Positions 25,620 through 38,959 of a stretch of 64,000 nt of DNA are shown here, piece after piece (positions within the stretch are counted from its first letter, which is position 1; each line of letters starts with the position of its first letter). The stretch spans positions 35,743,001 through 35,807,000 of the forward strand of contig JALJCS010000006.1 of NCBI GenBank assembly GCA_023055355.1, written 5' to 3'. The DNA is from Agelaius tricolor (Eukaryota; Chordata; Aves; Passeriformes; Icteridae). The translations under genes were made by a program, and so were the position numbers. The notes below the pieces were generated by a model that was not told the DNA's origin, ran no database searches, and was given only the letters and a program-made list of their open reading frames with translations.

Positions 25620-26517
25620 AGTATTTATGTTATAATTACACACACAGCATGGGAAAACTGCCATCTCACCAGAAATATAATATTAGATGGAAAGCTTTCC
25701 AGTGTGGAGTACACCTGAGACATAGATATATATCCCCAGCAAACAGCCAGCTATAAGAGACTCACAGTTTTGTCAGAGCGACATAATCCATTGCCCTTTT
25801 CCTAGTGGGTTGCAAATAATTTGTGCAGCACTTTATGGACAGATATAAAGACACAATGCATATCAGAAGCACTACATAATGATATCCAGGGAGTATGACA
25901 TCAGAAGAAGGCAGATAATCATTAGAACTCTCAGTCTCAACTGAACTTTGAGACTATTTTTTCATTTTAAATACTTTCTCACTTTTGATCCGAGAGCTAG
26001 ATTACATCTGAGTCTATCTCATAATACAAAACCCAAACAAAATGTAATAAAAATAAATAGACTAAATAAATAACTCAATTTATGTCCCAAAGACTGTGCT
26101 TTATAGTATAAATAATTTCAAGAATGACTGGTATTTCAACATGAATGAACCTTAGATAGACCAAGAAAACAAGGACCCTACCTTGAAAAGACCTTAAGGG
26201 TGTGAGCTCAGACCATGGATTTGGAAGGGTAATAGCAGACAGCAAACATTGTGACTGTAAAAGAAAGGACTTGCAGATGTAGGTTCCTATGATCTACCAA
26301 ATTATGACAAATACTTGCCAGTAAGTTATCTGCCTGAGGCAAATTAACTGGCCTGAGACAAGTCAACATTCCCAGGGCATCTTCCTGGCTTTCAGAATTA
26401 ATGGCAGGAACCATGTTATCCCTGTGCCCGTGCATGTCAGTCTCCTCAGAGCCTTGAGAGGCCTCCACTCCCAGCTCTGATGAGGCGCCTCTGTGTGCCA
26501 CCTACTCCACCAGCCAC

Positions 26518-27215
26518 ATCACAGAATTGAAATGGCTTGGATCCCTTTCGTAAGGGATCTGAAAGATCTTCTATTTCCATCAGCTCTGACACGGCCAGAG
26601 ACAACTTTCACTACACCAGTTTATGCAAAATGCCATCCAGCCTGCCCTGGAGCACTTCCAGGGATGGGCCATCCACAACTTCTCTGTTCAAGTGCCTCAT
26701 CACCCTCACAGTAAAGAATTTATTTCTAATACCTGATCTAGAGCTGTCTCAGTTTAAAGCCATCCTTCCTAGTCCTGTCACTACATGCCCTTGTAAATAA
26801 TCCCTTTCCAACTCTCTTGTAGGCCCTCTTTAGGCACTGGAAGACTGCAGTAAGGTCCTTCCAGAACCTTCTCTCCTCCAGACTGAACAGCCCTAACTCT
26901 CCCGGCCTGTCTTCATAGGAGAGGAGCTGCAGCCCTCTGATCACTTTCATGGCCCTCCTTTGGACTCATTCACTTCAGCAAGTCCATGTCCTTGTCCTGC
27001 TGGGGCTTCCAGCGCAGGACACAGCACTCCAGGAGGGACAGAGGGGACAGAGGGGCAGAACCTCCACCCTGCTTTTGATGCAGCCCAGGATTCAGTTGTC
27101 CACCTGGGCTACAAGTGCACATCAATGGGTCATGCTGAGCTCCTCATCCACCAGTATCCCAATCTTTCTGTATTCCTAGCAGGCTACTTGTCCTTTTCTC
27201 CACTCTGTAGGCTTC
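26518..27215 (-). mobile_element. CR1 LINE, 3' part with ORF2 C-terminus, inverted
   Basis: In plus orientation the element starts at its 3' end (CACAGAATTGAAATGGCTTGG...CACTTCCAGGGATGGGCC) and runs back into ORF2. The minus strand between 26950 and 26738 still has an open frame: MKVIRGLQLLSYEDRPGELGL..., followed by FSLEERRFW and LFTRACSDRTRKDGFKL. These are the C-terminal hallmarks of the CR1 reverse-transcriptase protein. Upstream, broken frames (27200-26950) match the PLYSALVRPHLEYC-like and ELLExVQRR-like segments. The copy is 5'-truncated near 27215. It is better preserved than the 7.2-kb copy and looks younger. Confidence 0.92.
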
Positions 27216-27649
27216 CTTTTTGTGTTTTGCATTTCAAATACAAACTAGATATTACTTCCAGCTGAGTGGTTTAAGATGCATTAGCAAATTCAGGCTTACA
27301 GAAGATAAATCTAGCAGGTTGCTTTAGGCAGAAAACTGGCCAGGAATAAAATTGGGAGCTTTCAGGCTAAGCCAAAGTGTTGACTAGCCCAAATATGGTA
27401 GGAGGACAAGCAGTTACCTGCTTTTTATGGATTAACTCTATAGCCAAAGTGTTTAATCAGTCATGTGCAAACATCTTTCAGTAAGTCAAACAGGTCTATG
27501 ACTTTTACAAGTTCAGAAATATGGGGATAACCCTCCCTGATATTTTACAGGAGAGACCCTCTACCTCCTTTGTCTTATTAGACAGACATAATTGATCCTG
27601 CATATTACCACAGAGGCAGCAACAGAATTTAAACATTATTTTTGCAGAA

Positions 27650-27745
27650 AATGTGCAGATGTGGCATTTGGGGACACTGTTTAGTTGGACTTGATGGTCT
27701 TTGAGGTGTTTTCCAGCCTTAATGATTCTAGGATTCTATGATAAT
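27650..27745 (+). mobile_element. CR1 3' end with ATTCTATG-type tail
   Basis: GATGTGGCATTTGGGGACACTGTTTAG, then TTGGACTTGATGGTCTTTGAGGT, then TTTTCCAGCCTTAATGATTCTAGGATTCTATGAT: this is the CR1 3' UTR with about 35 bp missing after TTTAG, ending in two ATTCTATG-type units. It faces away from the inverted CR1 at 26518-27215, so the two 3' ends point outward about 430 bp apart. Confidence 0.85.
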
Positions 27746-29220
27746 ATGTCTGAATATGTGGTTATTTACGGTGCAAGAATTTCAGAAAATGACTTGATGT
27801 TAATGATAAAATCATCATCCTGTTTATTTATCCTTTGGTGCTGATAAAAGAGAATTATGCTTCTCCCCAGCCAAAGGTCCTCAAGGGCCAACCCATCACT
27901 CACCAGTTACAAGTTATCATCACTTATCAGGTTGAAAATGGATCTTTGCACACACCAAAACAGCTTGCATTGAAACACCACGAGCGACTGCCTTGTCCTG
28001 AATGTAATTCATCTTCTATTAACAACATACTGAAATGAAATGAGCTGCTGTTACCCACTCAGGCAAGGAAAATCCTGCTTCATAGCCGAGTTCAAAACCC
28101 CCTCAGTTTGCTGTGGCTATACATACTCAATTAAAAATGCATATTTAGAATTCGTGGGACCTTTTTTACAGAAAAAAGGAATCATGCCTGCAAAACACAC
28201 AGATTATTATGACTGCAACAATCAGTTTCAATACTTGAGTTACAATTCGTAGTCCAACTACTCTAAGTTTTTATACCTCCTCACTGAGACTCAATCTCTT
28301 ACTATTCATGTCAGGAGCAGCCATAACAAATTGCCAGCATGAGGACGTCAGTAGGGGTGGGGGGAAGGAAGGCAAATATTTTTTGGCCTTCACTTTCCTA
28401 TTCAGGGAATACAGAAATTGACATCTTTTGGATACAAGTAGACCTTCTGAGAAAGATGATGTACAATCATTAATTTTGAAAATCCAGATTTAAATCAGTT
28501 GCCCATTTAAGCTGTCCTAGAACTGCTTCTCTTGTTTCTTACTGCAACTACCAGAAAAAGGCTGATAGAATTCAACCACTTTAACTTTTGTATAGTTTTT
28601 GTGAGCGATTGAAAAACAAAAATATTAATTAAGGCTGACTTTGGAGAATATCTGAATCCTAAGTAACCCCAGCTGATGAATGTCAGGATGAAAAACCTCC
28701 TCCCAATTAAAAAAAAAAGAAAAAGACTTGCACTGGACAGGGTCATGTATTTCAAGATTCTGTCTTCAAGCCTTTCTGCTCTCTGGACTTGGACATAATT
28801 TCTTTGGAATAACTTTTTCTTGGGTTTCAACCAATAGCTTTATGATCATTTGGCATTAATAGCTCCTGGATGGCTCTAATTGCTCTCCTATTGTTTACTT
28901 TGCCACCTGAAACTTTCCATTTCTCAAATCACCCATTTCTGTCACTATATCCCAAATATAAATCATTAACTATGACAAACTCAGAGTCTCCTTTTTTTTC
29001 CACATATTGATCTCCTACTCTGCATCATTGCACCCATTACTCAATACTGTTCATTTGTTTCTTCTCCTGTACAGCTCCTTCTCACTCTTGCATACCTTAG
29101 AACAACACACCTCAATGTCTGGACCAGGACCTTTGTTTTCTCACTGCAGTCCCTACTCATGAGGACATGATCCCTACTGCTGAATGCCACTGCATCTGCT
29201 GCTTCCTTCTTCTGAATGTG

Positions 29221-29224
<4 letters not shown>

Positions 29225-29251
<27 letters not shown>
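29225..29251. repeat. 27-base T homopolymer
   Basis: The longest homopolymer in the window. Read on the minus strand it is an A tail following 29252 and above, so it could be the tail of a small retrocopy. I recognise no gene in the 150 bp before it and see no AATAAA at the usual distance. Confidence 0.95.
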
Positions 29252-30688
29252 GGTGGCAGCACCACTCCCAACAGCACTAATTTAGCACAGGAGAAACTAA
29301 TAAGCCTACAAATATCCCAGGCTTCTCCCTATGTCTTATGCCTCGCTGGTTTACCATGCTTGTAAGGCCTGTCACCAATCAGGACATGGAGCTCAGACTC
29401 TAGAAGAACAGCCAAAATACTTCTGGACCATATTTACATATACATGATGTGCATTTTCTTAGCTCTCCTGTGAAGGAGGTTTCATTCTTACAGCCTTTTC
29501 ACACACTGAAGAGATACAGATTAGGCATGTTAAATCATTTTGGAATAAAAAAATCCTTGCCCTTGAGAATTACACAAAAGAAAATACTGTAAAATGCATT
29601 TAAAAAAAAAATCTTCATTCTCCCAGTGTCCTAAATGTTATTATTTCCATATACTTGGAAATGTTTTCTGACATCTTCAGATATTCTTACTCATTTATTG
29701 CTGCTTCTCACAATGTGTTTACATTAGAAATCTATTTTATTACAAACGTTTATCTTACATATGGCTCTGGTATGAAAAACATGCTAGAGAATAAATTGAA
29801 GAATAACAGGTGACTTGTGATGGGCTATTTGGCTAGAATTGTATTACTGAAAACCCATTAAAAATTTCTATTCAATAACAAAAAAATAATTTTCTGTCCT
29901 GTCATTATAACAAATGATAAGAGTCTTTGAAAAGGTAACATAGATGGATGTATCTGTAAAATAAAAATTATGCCATATGCTCAGATTAATTACTAAACTA
30001 TAAAAATAAACAGATTGTCATGTTGGAAGAAAAACTTCTATGCAAGTGATGAAATTCCATATTTGGCAAACAAGGTATTCAAGCAGACAGAATATAGGGA
30101 CAAGGCTCAGTGATTACTTGATTTGCAATTTAGTGCTTTTATCATCAATTTAAAAAAAACCAAAACATCTGAGTAAATATCCCATAGTTTTAAAGGTACT
30201 GCATATACAATTGGCTTATTGAATTACAAGATTTAGACATGTTTTGTATTGGTGTGTAGACTGAGGTGAGAGATAATAATGCTGAAGTGTCTGCAGCTAA
30301 TGAAAACATAACACCTTCTATTGGGTGGCATGGCTCACAGCAAAAAAAGCAATATATCACTGTCCTGAAAATGACCAGCAGGAATAGGAAAATGAGCTAT
30401 TGCTAATTAAGCTTTTTATGTAAAAACACGATTGCTAATCAAATCTTTATCACCCCACCCTGTCACATTCTTTCTTCTTCATTTACACTTCATCCTGTAA
30501 TCCTTGAAGTATCAGCTTTATAGTTGTCTTATTTGCTGTTTTTTTGACACGTGATAGGATTAACTTGTGACAATGATTATTTAAAGAAGATATCTAAAAT
30601 ATAAAAGTGACCATAGATGAAAAAAAGAATGGTACAATTAAATTATATCTGGTCATTCTGATAGCTAATTAAAAGTCATATTAATATT

Positions 30689-30714
30689 AATTTCAGCTTC
30701 CTCAAGCTGAAATT
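30689..30714. repeat. Exact 11-bp inverted repeat with 4-nt loop
   Basis: AATTTCAGCTT-CCTC-AAGCTGAAATT. The arms are exact reverse complements. It lies in a TAAT-rich stretch with no recognised repeat family. Confidence 0.93.
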
Positions 30715-31626
30715 TCATCTTTCTTGTGACATCTGAAAACCAACTTTATTACAAGGGAAAAAAAATTATTCAGTAATGACCACAATATAAGAAGAATTCA
30801 TTAAATTAAGGAATTATGCCTTTGGATTTTAATTAGTTAATTGCTATGAAATTTGCTATACAACCTTCAGATAAATTGAATACTGATATTACCCTAACAA
30901 GATATCTAATTAAAAGCCAACAAAAATGCTTCTTCAAAAATTCTGGGCTAGCATATAAGAATTTTAAATTTCTACTAATGGAGTACCACATAACAATTCT
31001 AGTTTTAATTTACATTGTTATAATTATTGCAATATTTGTACAGTAAAGTGAAAAAGAACATAAGATATTAGAAATAGAAAAGCATTTTTTTATCATGTAG
31101 GGAAAGATCAACTGAACTTATTATTTTTGTCAAAGAAATAAAAAAATCAAAGCAAGCACCGACAATTTCAATACTCTAAATGTAAATTAAAATACTTCAG
31201 ACAAAAGGCTTGAAGGCAAGTGATTCTCCCACCAAGGGATGATTTTCACTTGTCTCCAGGTGTAACATTATGTGCACTGATGGGCTGATCAACAGAACAG
31301 AACTTCTCCCCAGCTGTAATCAGGAATGATTGATGGTTGGGACAAAAAAGTTGATTATCATGACAAGTCCGCTGATGCAGAGAAAATAGGCTATGCTGGG
31401 GAAAGGATAAAACCTGTTCGGAGACTACCTTATAAAATCTCCTTTCTAAGGGATAAAAAGAAACATTTATACCCATCTAAAAATTGCTAACATAAATTAA
31501 TTCAGTACATTTGCTATGCATTTGTATCTAAAGTTATCCCACCACAACACAATGAGATCTATCTAAATACAAAACAGAACTAAATCTATTTTTAAAATTA
31601 TACTTTGAGGTCACCTCATCAAACAA

Positions 31627-31640
31627 TTATATATATATAT
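31627..31640. repeat. (AT)n microsatellite
   Basis: A short AT run, followed 12 bp later by an 8-bp inverted repeat (ATGGTCTA-CCAG-TAGACCAT, 31653-31672). Confidence 0.9.
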
Positions 31641-34087
31641 GAAAGTACCTGTATGGTCTACCAGTAGACCATTACCTCAGTTTAAATACATGATTTGAAT
31701 TCATAATTCAGATTTTAAAGTCTGTGGGGGAGTTAGGTGTAAGTGCCATATTGAATTCTTTGCTGAAAAGAAGTCAGCCCCTTTTAACCATTTAAAGCCT
31801 TTAAAGACTTCACTTTCAATTGAGCTAAAAAAAAAGATGCACAGGTGTGGGCAATATGCCCTCAAAAGTATAGTTCAAATGTGTGTTTTTTTCTTCCAAT
31901 AGAAAGCTTTTACAAGGAGGTATTGGGTTGCAATTCCATTCCTTCAGAGGATAAGGTTTCCAGCTGTTAGCTGTGATGTAAGTAAGTACACAGAATAGCA
32001 AAATCTCCAGAGACTGCAAAAGACATGAGAGGAGTGATAAAAGAACTTGGGAGCTGAAAAAGTCAGGACTGGAGGTTCTGAAGTGGAGTTTGTTTACATT
32101 GGGGCAGTTGTGTTTAATAGCAACTCTTTCAAAAGGAAACATATTTGCTCCCAGAAGAGGCTGCACAGACACAGTGGAGAAGAATATATTACAGGTACCT
32201 ATGAGAGCACAAATTTACCGACCAAAAAGAGAAAAAAAAAAAAAAGGTGTCCAGAGTCTGTGTAACATTACTTGGAAAGATTTTATGGGTGTTGGAAGAG
32301 AGTATCATCAACCAAAGCCAAGTATAAGCACTACTAAAACACTACTTTACTCTTAATGCATTTTTAGAAGAGATTATTGTGGGGGGGGAGGGGGAATTGA
32401 TGAAAAATACAATTTGCTGCACATTTTCTTCACTTTTTCTGTATCCTAGACTGGGATATACCCCTGTCTGTTTATCTTTGGGGGATTTTTTTATGTCCTT
32501 ATTGGTGCCTGAGAAAGTGAACCAGGAGTCACTGCTTGCTAACTGGAAGAGAAAATATTTTGCCACTTTTACAGTTAAATCTGCTATCTGCACCTACTAT
32601 TAATAATCCAGAATCTCAGACTCCCTGCTATATGAATTCTTATTTTTAAAAATAAATGTGAAAGTAAGAACTTAAAACAGACTAAAAAAATAAAAGATAG
32701 ACGAAGATCGCACAACAAAGAGTTTAAAATTTTTCTTTCCTTTGAAGTGAGGACTTGCTTATGGAAAGTGGTTTCAGTAAAAACTCCCCAGTACAATTAT
32801 TCTTAAATTTCAATTTCTTGTTAGAGTTGACTGACTTTTCATGTTTAGAGAAGAAGTTGACAGAAAAAAACTGCCTCAAACACATCTAAGTGTAGGGCAA
32901 AAAGTGAAGAGATTTCTCTCTTTACAGCTTAAACAGGCAGATTTTTCCATGAATGTCACAATACGGAACCAGAAGAGAGACTTCCTTTCCCTTCTTTTAT
33001 ACTGTCTTTTCCCCTGTCTACACTAATTCCCTCATGTATAAAATGGTATTTTTCCATGTACAGTTTTCAATGTACAATACTAAACACTGTCTTCTTTCCC
33101 AATTCCAGCCAAAAACTTCAAAGAAGCTCTGGTTAGCCTCTACCTGCCCAACCATAGCATTTTAATTTCATTCATATATTCCTCCATCCTCCTCAAGGCA
33201 AAAAGTCTTTCTGACTCTGTTGTAACTCAAAGAATGTAGTTACAGGACCAAATCCATTAAAACAACTGGAAACACATTTGTAATTTGCCTGGAAGGCATC
33301 TCAGTGAGTAACAGATAATCCACTGAAAGCAGAGTTTGGAAGATCTAGGACCTATGAGACCATTTAGGCCTGCATGCTGCCTCCCAGTATAACGTTTTCT
33401 GATACATTCTTACATATTAATTTAATCATTTCTGAGAGAAAGGAAATTTCTGACAGTAAGACATACAGATGTGAAAGGAGGTTGCTTTTATTTCAGACTT
33501 TCTGTCTTATTAACTGCTATCACCTCTGCCTTTCCTTCAGCTCTTAGCAGTTCTGAGATCCACGCCCACCTAAAGTTAAAAGTTGGCCCCAAAAGGGCAA
33601 ATACTGCAACTGTTCTCTTCAGTGCCACAAGCAAAAACCTTTTCAACTAATTTGTCTTCATATTCCACAGTCAGAATACCAGCCATTAATCTTTTGCAAT
33701 TTATAAACAGCACTATCAGAGAGAGCAATTGCCTATTCACGTATCATTTCTGGCAAACTCTAGTAATTTAAAAGAGATGTCAAACCTTCTGCACAATTGA
33801 CTTGTTTTATCAAAATAAGTGAGAGCTTTGGAAATGAAATAACCTAATAGGATGAACAGAGGTAGGAAGCAAGAGCTAGCAAGAGCTGTCAAATGAAAAC
33901 AAAAAAAAAGTTTTAGTTTGACATAATGTAAATCCTACACAGCAAAACCTGATGATCAGCTGAATGTTTTAATCTCTTTCTACAGTGACTCTGATATTCA
34001 GCTGACATAGACATTAGACATTTCTCTTCCACCCTGCTTTTTCAGGGACCAGGTAGCTGAAAGCATTAGATTTTCCTTTCTCCTGGA

Positions 34088-34265
34088 TATATAGAATAGT
34101 TTAGATTAGAAAAGACCTTTGAGATTGTCAAGGCTAATTGTTAAAACAGCATTGCCAAGTCCCTAAGTACAACTTCTACCCATCTTTACCTTAAAGGATG
34201 GTGACCCAACTGCTTCCCTTGGGAGCCTGTTCCAGAGCTTCATTAAGCCACTCCTCCTTCTACTA
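34088..34265 (-). mobile_element. CR1 3' end, inverted
   Basis: On the plus strand: AGAATAGTTTAGATTAGAAAAGACCTTTGAGATTGTCAAGG, then GCATTGCCAAGTCC, then CCCTAAGTACAACTTCTACCCATC, then GGATGGTGACCCAACTGCTTCCCTTGGGAGCCTGTTCCAG. This is the reverse complement of a CR1 3' region of the subfamily with a CCACTAAACCATGTCCCTAAGTGCC-like block. It is about 180 bp and truncated inside the 3' UTR/ORF2 boundary. Confidence 0.85.
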
Positions 34266-36930
34266 CCACTGCTGAATGTGGCTAGAGAGTGAATTTTGAG
34301 AGGAAAGTGTAATTCTTGTAACACGAATGCAGTGGACACGAAGGCACTCCATGTGTCCCCACCAGCAACCGCCTAAGAAAGCAGCTGACATTAAGAATGT
34401 CTTTTCTTAAAGTTCAGTCACTTAAAACCTTCTTCTACTCTACTGCTTTCTTGACCTGAGGCAATGTCCCTGTGGGCCTGATACCCCCAGGCTGCTCCAT
34501 GTTCTAGGACAGTACAGATTTTCTAGACAAAATAGGTGACTTTCATTAAAGGAGAGGAGATAAGGACAAGGATTATCAAGAGTTTCTCTAGCAAACTGCA
34601 CAGCTTGCAGGCCACACAGAGACCACTCACAGCAGTTACTGAAGGTCATGCAGAATATTTAGATTTCTGCCAGTGCTTAAGAGACAAAGAAATAGTCACA
34701 ACCTTATGATATCAGTCAGAGGACTCAGTTCAACACCAGAAGTACTCCAAAAGTACCCTGGAGTTCAAACATCAAAAGTACTTCAAAGCTAAACAAGGTC
34801 CTCTGTCAGACATGAACAATTTCTGCTTCTATGTTGTATAGATACATAAAATTACTGTATAGAAACTGAAAATTATGGGAAAGGTACTTTATACCACAAA
34901 AGGAAATTATTTTTACTTTCTACCTAAGCATTTTAGAAAGGATTTAAGGAACTGGAGGTTCTGTGAAAATTTATTGCTACTCTTAAATTCAGATTATTCT
35001 GGATTTCATAATCTAGAAATTAAGTTATTTATTCCATACATTAAAAAGTTTATATATAAGCAAATAAGTATGATTTTGTTTCAAAATTAATACTAAAAAA
35101 AGGAAAATAAAAATAATAAAAAGTTTGAATGCTCTAGTATGGGAAAGACCAGAGTTGCACAGGATCTGACTACAATTCATATTACCATCTTTAAAACTGT
35201 AGTCTGGGAAAGAGGAGGTAATTCTTCTAAAATATGCAGGCTAAGCCAATAAAAACAGACTCCACTGAACATCATATTAGGCAGAGGATATACCAGATTG
35301 CTTGCAAAATTCTTCATGTAAGCAATTGAAATGCAAAATATTCAGTGCTATTTGATTAGACTATTAGAATGCCCAAAAATCAAGTAATTAAATACTTTGT
35401 TAGCAATTCTTTATGGTTTCTATATAGTATTGATGCAAATGCCAGATATCCCATAGAAATCTCCACAGTAATCATTTTCTGTGATTACTTGCTACTTTTT
35501 ACAGTGACTACCACAGACCAATACCTCTGGAAAACTATCCACTTTTAGTGTATTTCCATTCTGACTCATATTCTGATCTCAAATAAATATGTGCAATTCT
35601 GTAACTGGAATCAGTATTTGTTCCTCCTTACTATAACTCCATAGTACAGGAAAGATGGTTCATTATTAGAAAGTAATAGTGTATATAGAGAGACAGTTAC
35701 AGAAATATATAAATTTTTTATTTATATATATGAATAAGTTTAATCTGGATGAAGTTTTGTGTTTGTTCAGGTACAACTGCTGCAATCAATACCATGCCAT
35801 TATATAGTAATACTGATTTTAAGGGGATCCTGAGCATCTGTAAATATTTACACAAAAGAATCTTCCTTTAAGAACCAGGCTGATGAATTCATATAACACA
35901 GGCACATTGGTTTTGGAAAGAAAAAAAAATAAAATTCCCCAAGATAATCAATCAATCAATGAATGTGCTTGATGGCTAATAATGCCTGCCAAAAGAGACT
36001 TTGCTTAAAAAAGCTGAGCGCTGCAATTCATGCAGAAATTATTTGGTTTATACCAAACCAGGATTCTAAATCTCCAGCTTAATTGTAAATCTGAATCTAA
36101 CCCAGAATTGTTGTACATTTGCATGTACAACCAAACATGCAAAGAATAAGACCCTGTGTTTATAGCCACAAACAGAACAGTGATTGAAGCAAATAGCACT
36201 GATTGCTTCAAATGCCATTTAAGCAAATTGACCAACAACAGATTTCAAATCAGAAGGGAAAAATGCTAAATTACTTCTAGTATTTAACTGTACCAGGCTT
36301 TCCTGGTTCTTAATGGACCAATATTTTAAAGTTCCCCTCTCTTTGTAAAACAGAGACCACAGGCCAAGTGTGACCGTAAATGGCCATTGATGAAGAAATC
36401 CCTATTATATCTTCCAAACTACAGAGAGAGATTTGTAAATTAGTCAAGCAAGTTGTCATATAATCTCTTGGGTGTGGGATTACATTCACCATCTCTCGTC
36501 CAGCCTCAGTAACAGGTGCCTAATTTGTGAATACTCTCTGCCAACAGGCACCACTCAACTGTCTGTACATTTCCTTCCAGAACTTCACTACCATTACAGT
36601 TAAAATTGTTTCACGAAGCAGTCCAACAAAAAATCTCTTAAATCAAATTAATCTGAAGAATTAGTCAAATTTATTTATCTATCAAAACCAAGGAACACAA
36701 AGATCATTTGGTCACTAAACTCTTATTAACTCCCTTTGCCAATTATATTTCCCCGGCCTTTTTTGCTGTACATCTATGCAGTTCTTTCTACTCTCCCTAG
36801 CCGAGTGAATTTTTTTCATGTCTTGTCATATTAGTGGATGTGTTCTAAATGCTCCAACTAATTATGCTTTCATTGGAGTGTGATGACCACTGTTATAAGT
36901 AATTCTTCACCTGAGGCATTGCCAATTTCG

Positions 36931-37610
36931 ACTCATAGAATCGTGAAATAATTTGAGTTGAAAGTGACCTTTTAAAGGTCATCAAGTTTAGCACCTCTGC
37001 AAGAAGCAGGAATATCTTGAACTAGATCAGGCTGCAGAGAGGTCAGTTCAACCTGACCTTGGATATTTCCAGGGATGGGGCATTCACCTCTTTGGGAAAC
37101 CCATTCCAGTGTTCTGGAATAACCCCCATTTTAATAAACGTATTTCTTATGTCTGATCCAATTGACCCTCCTTCAGTTTTAACTTATTACCTCTTGTCCA
37201 AAAGTTTGTTCCCATCTTTTCTCTAACTTCTGAAAGGCAACAGTGATAGTGATCCCTACTGCATTCCCTTCTCCAGGCTGAACAACTGCAGCTCTCTCAG
37301 CTTTTCCTCACAGGAGAGGTGTTCAAGCCCACTAAACATCTTGGTTTTTCCCTTCTCTGGACATGCTCCAACAGGTCCATGTCTTTCCTGTGCTGAGGAT
37401 CCCAGAGCTGGATGCAGTGGTCAAGGTGGGGTCTCACAAGAGCGGAGCAGAGGAGAATCCCCTCTCCTGACTGGCTGCCCACACTGCTTTGGATGCAGAT
37501 CATGACCTATTTGGCTTTCTGGGCTGCAGGTGCATATTGTTGGGTCATGTCCAGCCCCTCATCCACAAGCACCCCTAGTCTTTCTTGTAGGGCTGCTCCT
37601 GAATATTTGC
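36931..37610 (-). mobile_element. CR1 LINE, 3' part with ORF2 C-terminus, inverted
   Basis: It starts at the element's 3' end (ACTCATAGAATCGTGAAATAATTTGAGTTG) and runs back through GGATATTTCCAGGGATGGGGCATTCACC into ORF2. On the minus strand, a frame at 37503-37297 contains ILLCSALVRPHLDHC, then IQLWDPQHRKDMDLLEHVQRR. This is the CR1 ORF2 stretch that in other copies reads PLYSALVRPHLEYC...ELLERVQRR. Stops and frameshifts make it inactive. It directly abuts an older CR1-like element on its right, so it may have landed inside or next to that one. Confidence 0.92.
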
Positions 37611-37689
37611 TGTGGAATACTTACTTATTGATAAATCTCATATTTGGAGGAAAAAAATTATCATAGGATTAGTTAGGCGAGTTTTTATT

Positions 37690-38440
37690 TTTTCTGCATT
37701 AGCCATCATATTTGGATTATGATTCATAATCCCATTAAACCTGACATTTACTCATTTTAGTACTTGTGCATTTAATTTTTCTAGTCTAAGCACAATAGTT
37801 CATGCTTTTATTTACTGCACTTGTCAGAATTCCAGACTGTTTTCTCCAACTGAAGATAATTTTGGACTGAGATCTGGAATTTACCACCATCCATCAAGAG
37901 CCTGCCACCCTTCATCTAGATGTCATCCACAAAACTGGCATGTGTACACTGTCCTGTCAGGCACATTGCTAACGAAAAATTAGAGTAGCAGTAAGCATGG
38001 AAGAGACTCTTTCAGATCCTGACTTGTTGTGACCTTTTGTTTTGACAGGAAACCATCAGGAGCTACTCTCACTGCAGCTCTGCATTCTGTTGTGCAACCA
38101 ACTTTTAATAATTTCACCTGGACTGTATTCCCCTACTTCCTTTACATGACTGCCACACAGGACTGTACAAACCCTTGTTACAGCCAAAATATGTCACATC
38201 TATTTTATTCCCTATTATCCATTCAGCCAATTACCCTGTCAAAGGAAAAAATTAGATTCATTTGACATGATTTGTTCTTGACAAATTCATGTTGACTGTT
38301 TATTATCACCTTATTATACCCTAGGCCCTTACAAGTTGATACATTAATCTTTTGTTCTAGATATCAAGCATAGCCTAAATAGGACATTAGTCCTCTGGTC
38401 CTGCTTCTTTCCCAGCAAAAGTTAGAACCATAATAAAATA
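37690..38440 (-). mobile_element. Ancient CR1/L3-like LINE remnant, inverted
   Basis: Plus-strand landmarks in reverse element order: TTCATCTAGATGTCATCCACAAAACTGG; CACATTGCTAACGAAAAATTAGAGTAG; AATATGTCACATCTATTTTATTCCC; TTATCCATTCAGCCAATTACCCTGTCAAAGG; and GACATGATTTGTTCTTGACAAATTCATGTTGACTG, then TTACAAGTTGATACATTAATCTTTTGTTC. These follow the old reptile-type CR1 ORF2 read backwards (its GLVTLSKEG-like and FVKNKSCxTN-like coding parts). It is far more diverged than the neighbouring copy at 36931-37610. Confidence 0.7.
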
Positions 38441-38959
38441 CTGCAGAGTTATATTGCATCCTTATCCTCAAAATATCCTTCACTGTTTTTTTAATGGAAG
38501 TTGTTTTATCTTTTATTGTTTTATCTTCTGAATCCAGATAAATTCATACAGTGGAACACTATGTCAATTTGGTGATACCTTTGTTTCATAGAGATGGAGA
38601 AAAATAAGGTAAAAAACAACAAATAAAGACTGATGAGCATCCCTGATTTGCAGGGAAATATTACTACTGTTGCTATTTAAGTCAAACAATAATTTCCGGC
38701 TCATATAATTGCAAATATTTTTTAAAGTGTATCATAATGGAATTTAAGTCCTGGGTAGAGATCAAAATGCTGCCCAACCTTTCTATAAAGGCAAACTGGG
38801 TCATCACTCAGCCATCTCGTTAAATGAGTGGGAAGAAAAAGGTAATCCCTTTGCAAAAAATTGACCTTGTTGACAGACACTGATAACTATATAACTTCAT
38901 TAAATAATCTCACGGGCAAAAGAAGATCACATAGTCAAGGCAGGAAAATTCAGTAAGTG

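Noticed and set aside
26537..27265. Overlapping plus-strand frames of 70-101 codons
   Set aside because: Shadows of an inverted CR1 whose real coding strand is minus.
32047..32603. Cluster of overlapping open frames on both strands
   Set aside because: No domain, no splice or start context and a low-complexity Lys run from an A tract; consistent with chance.
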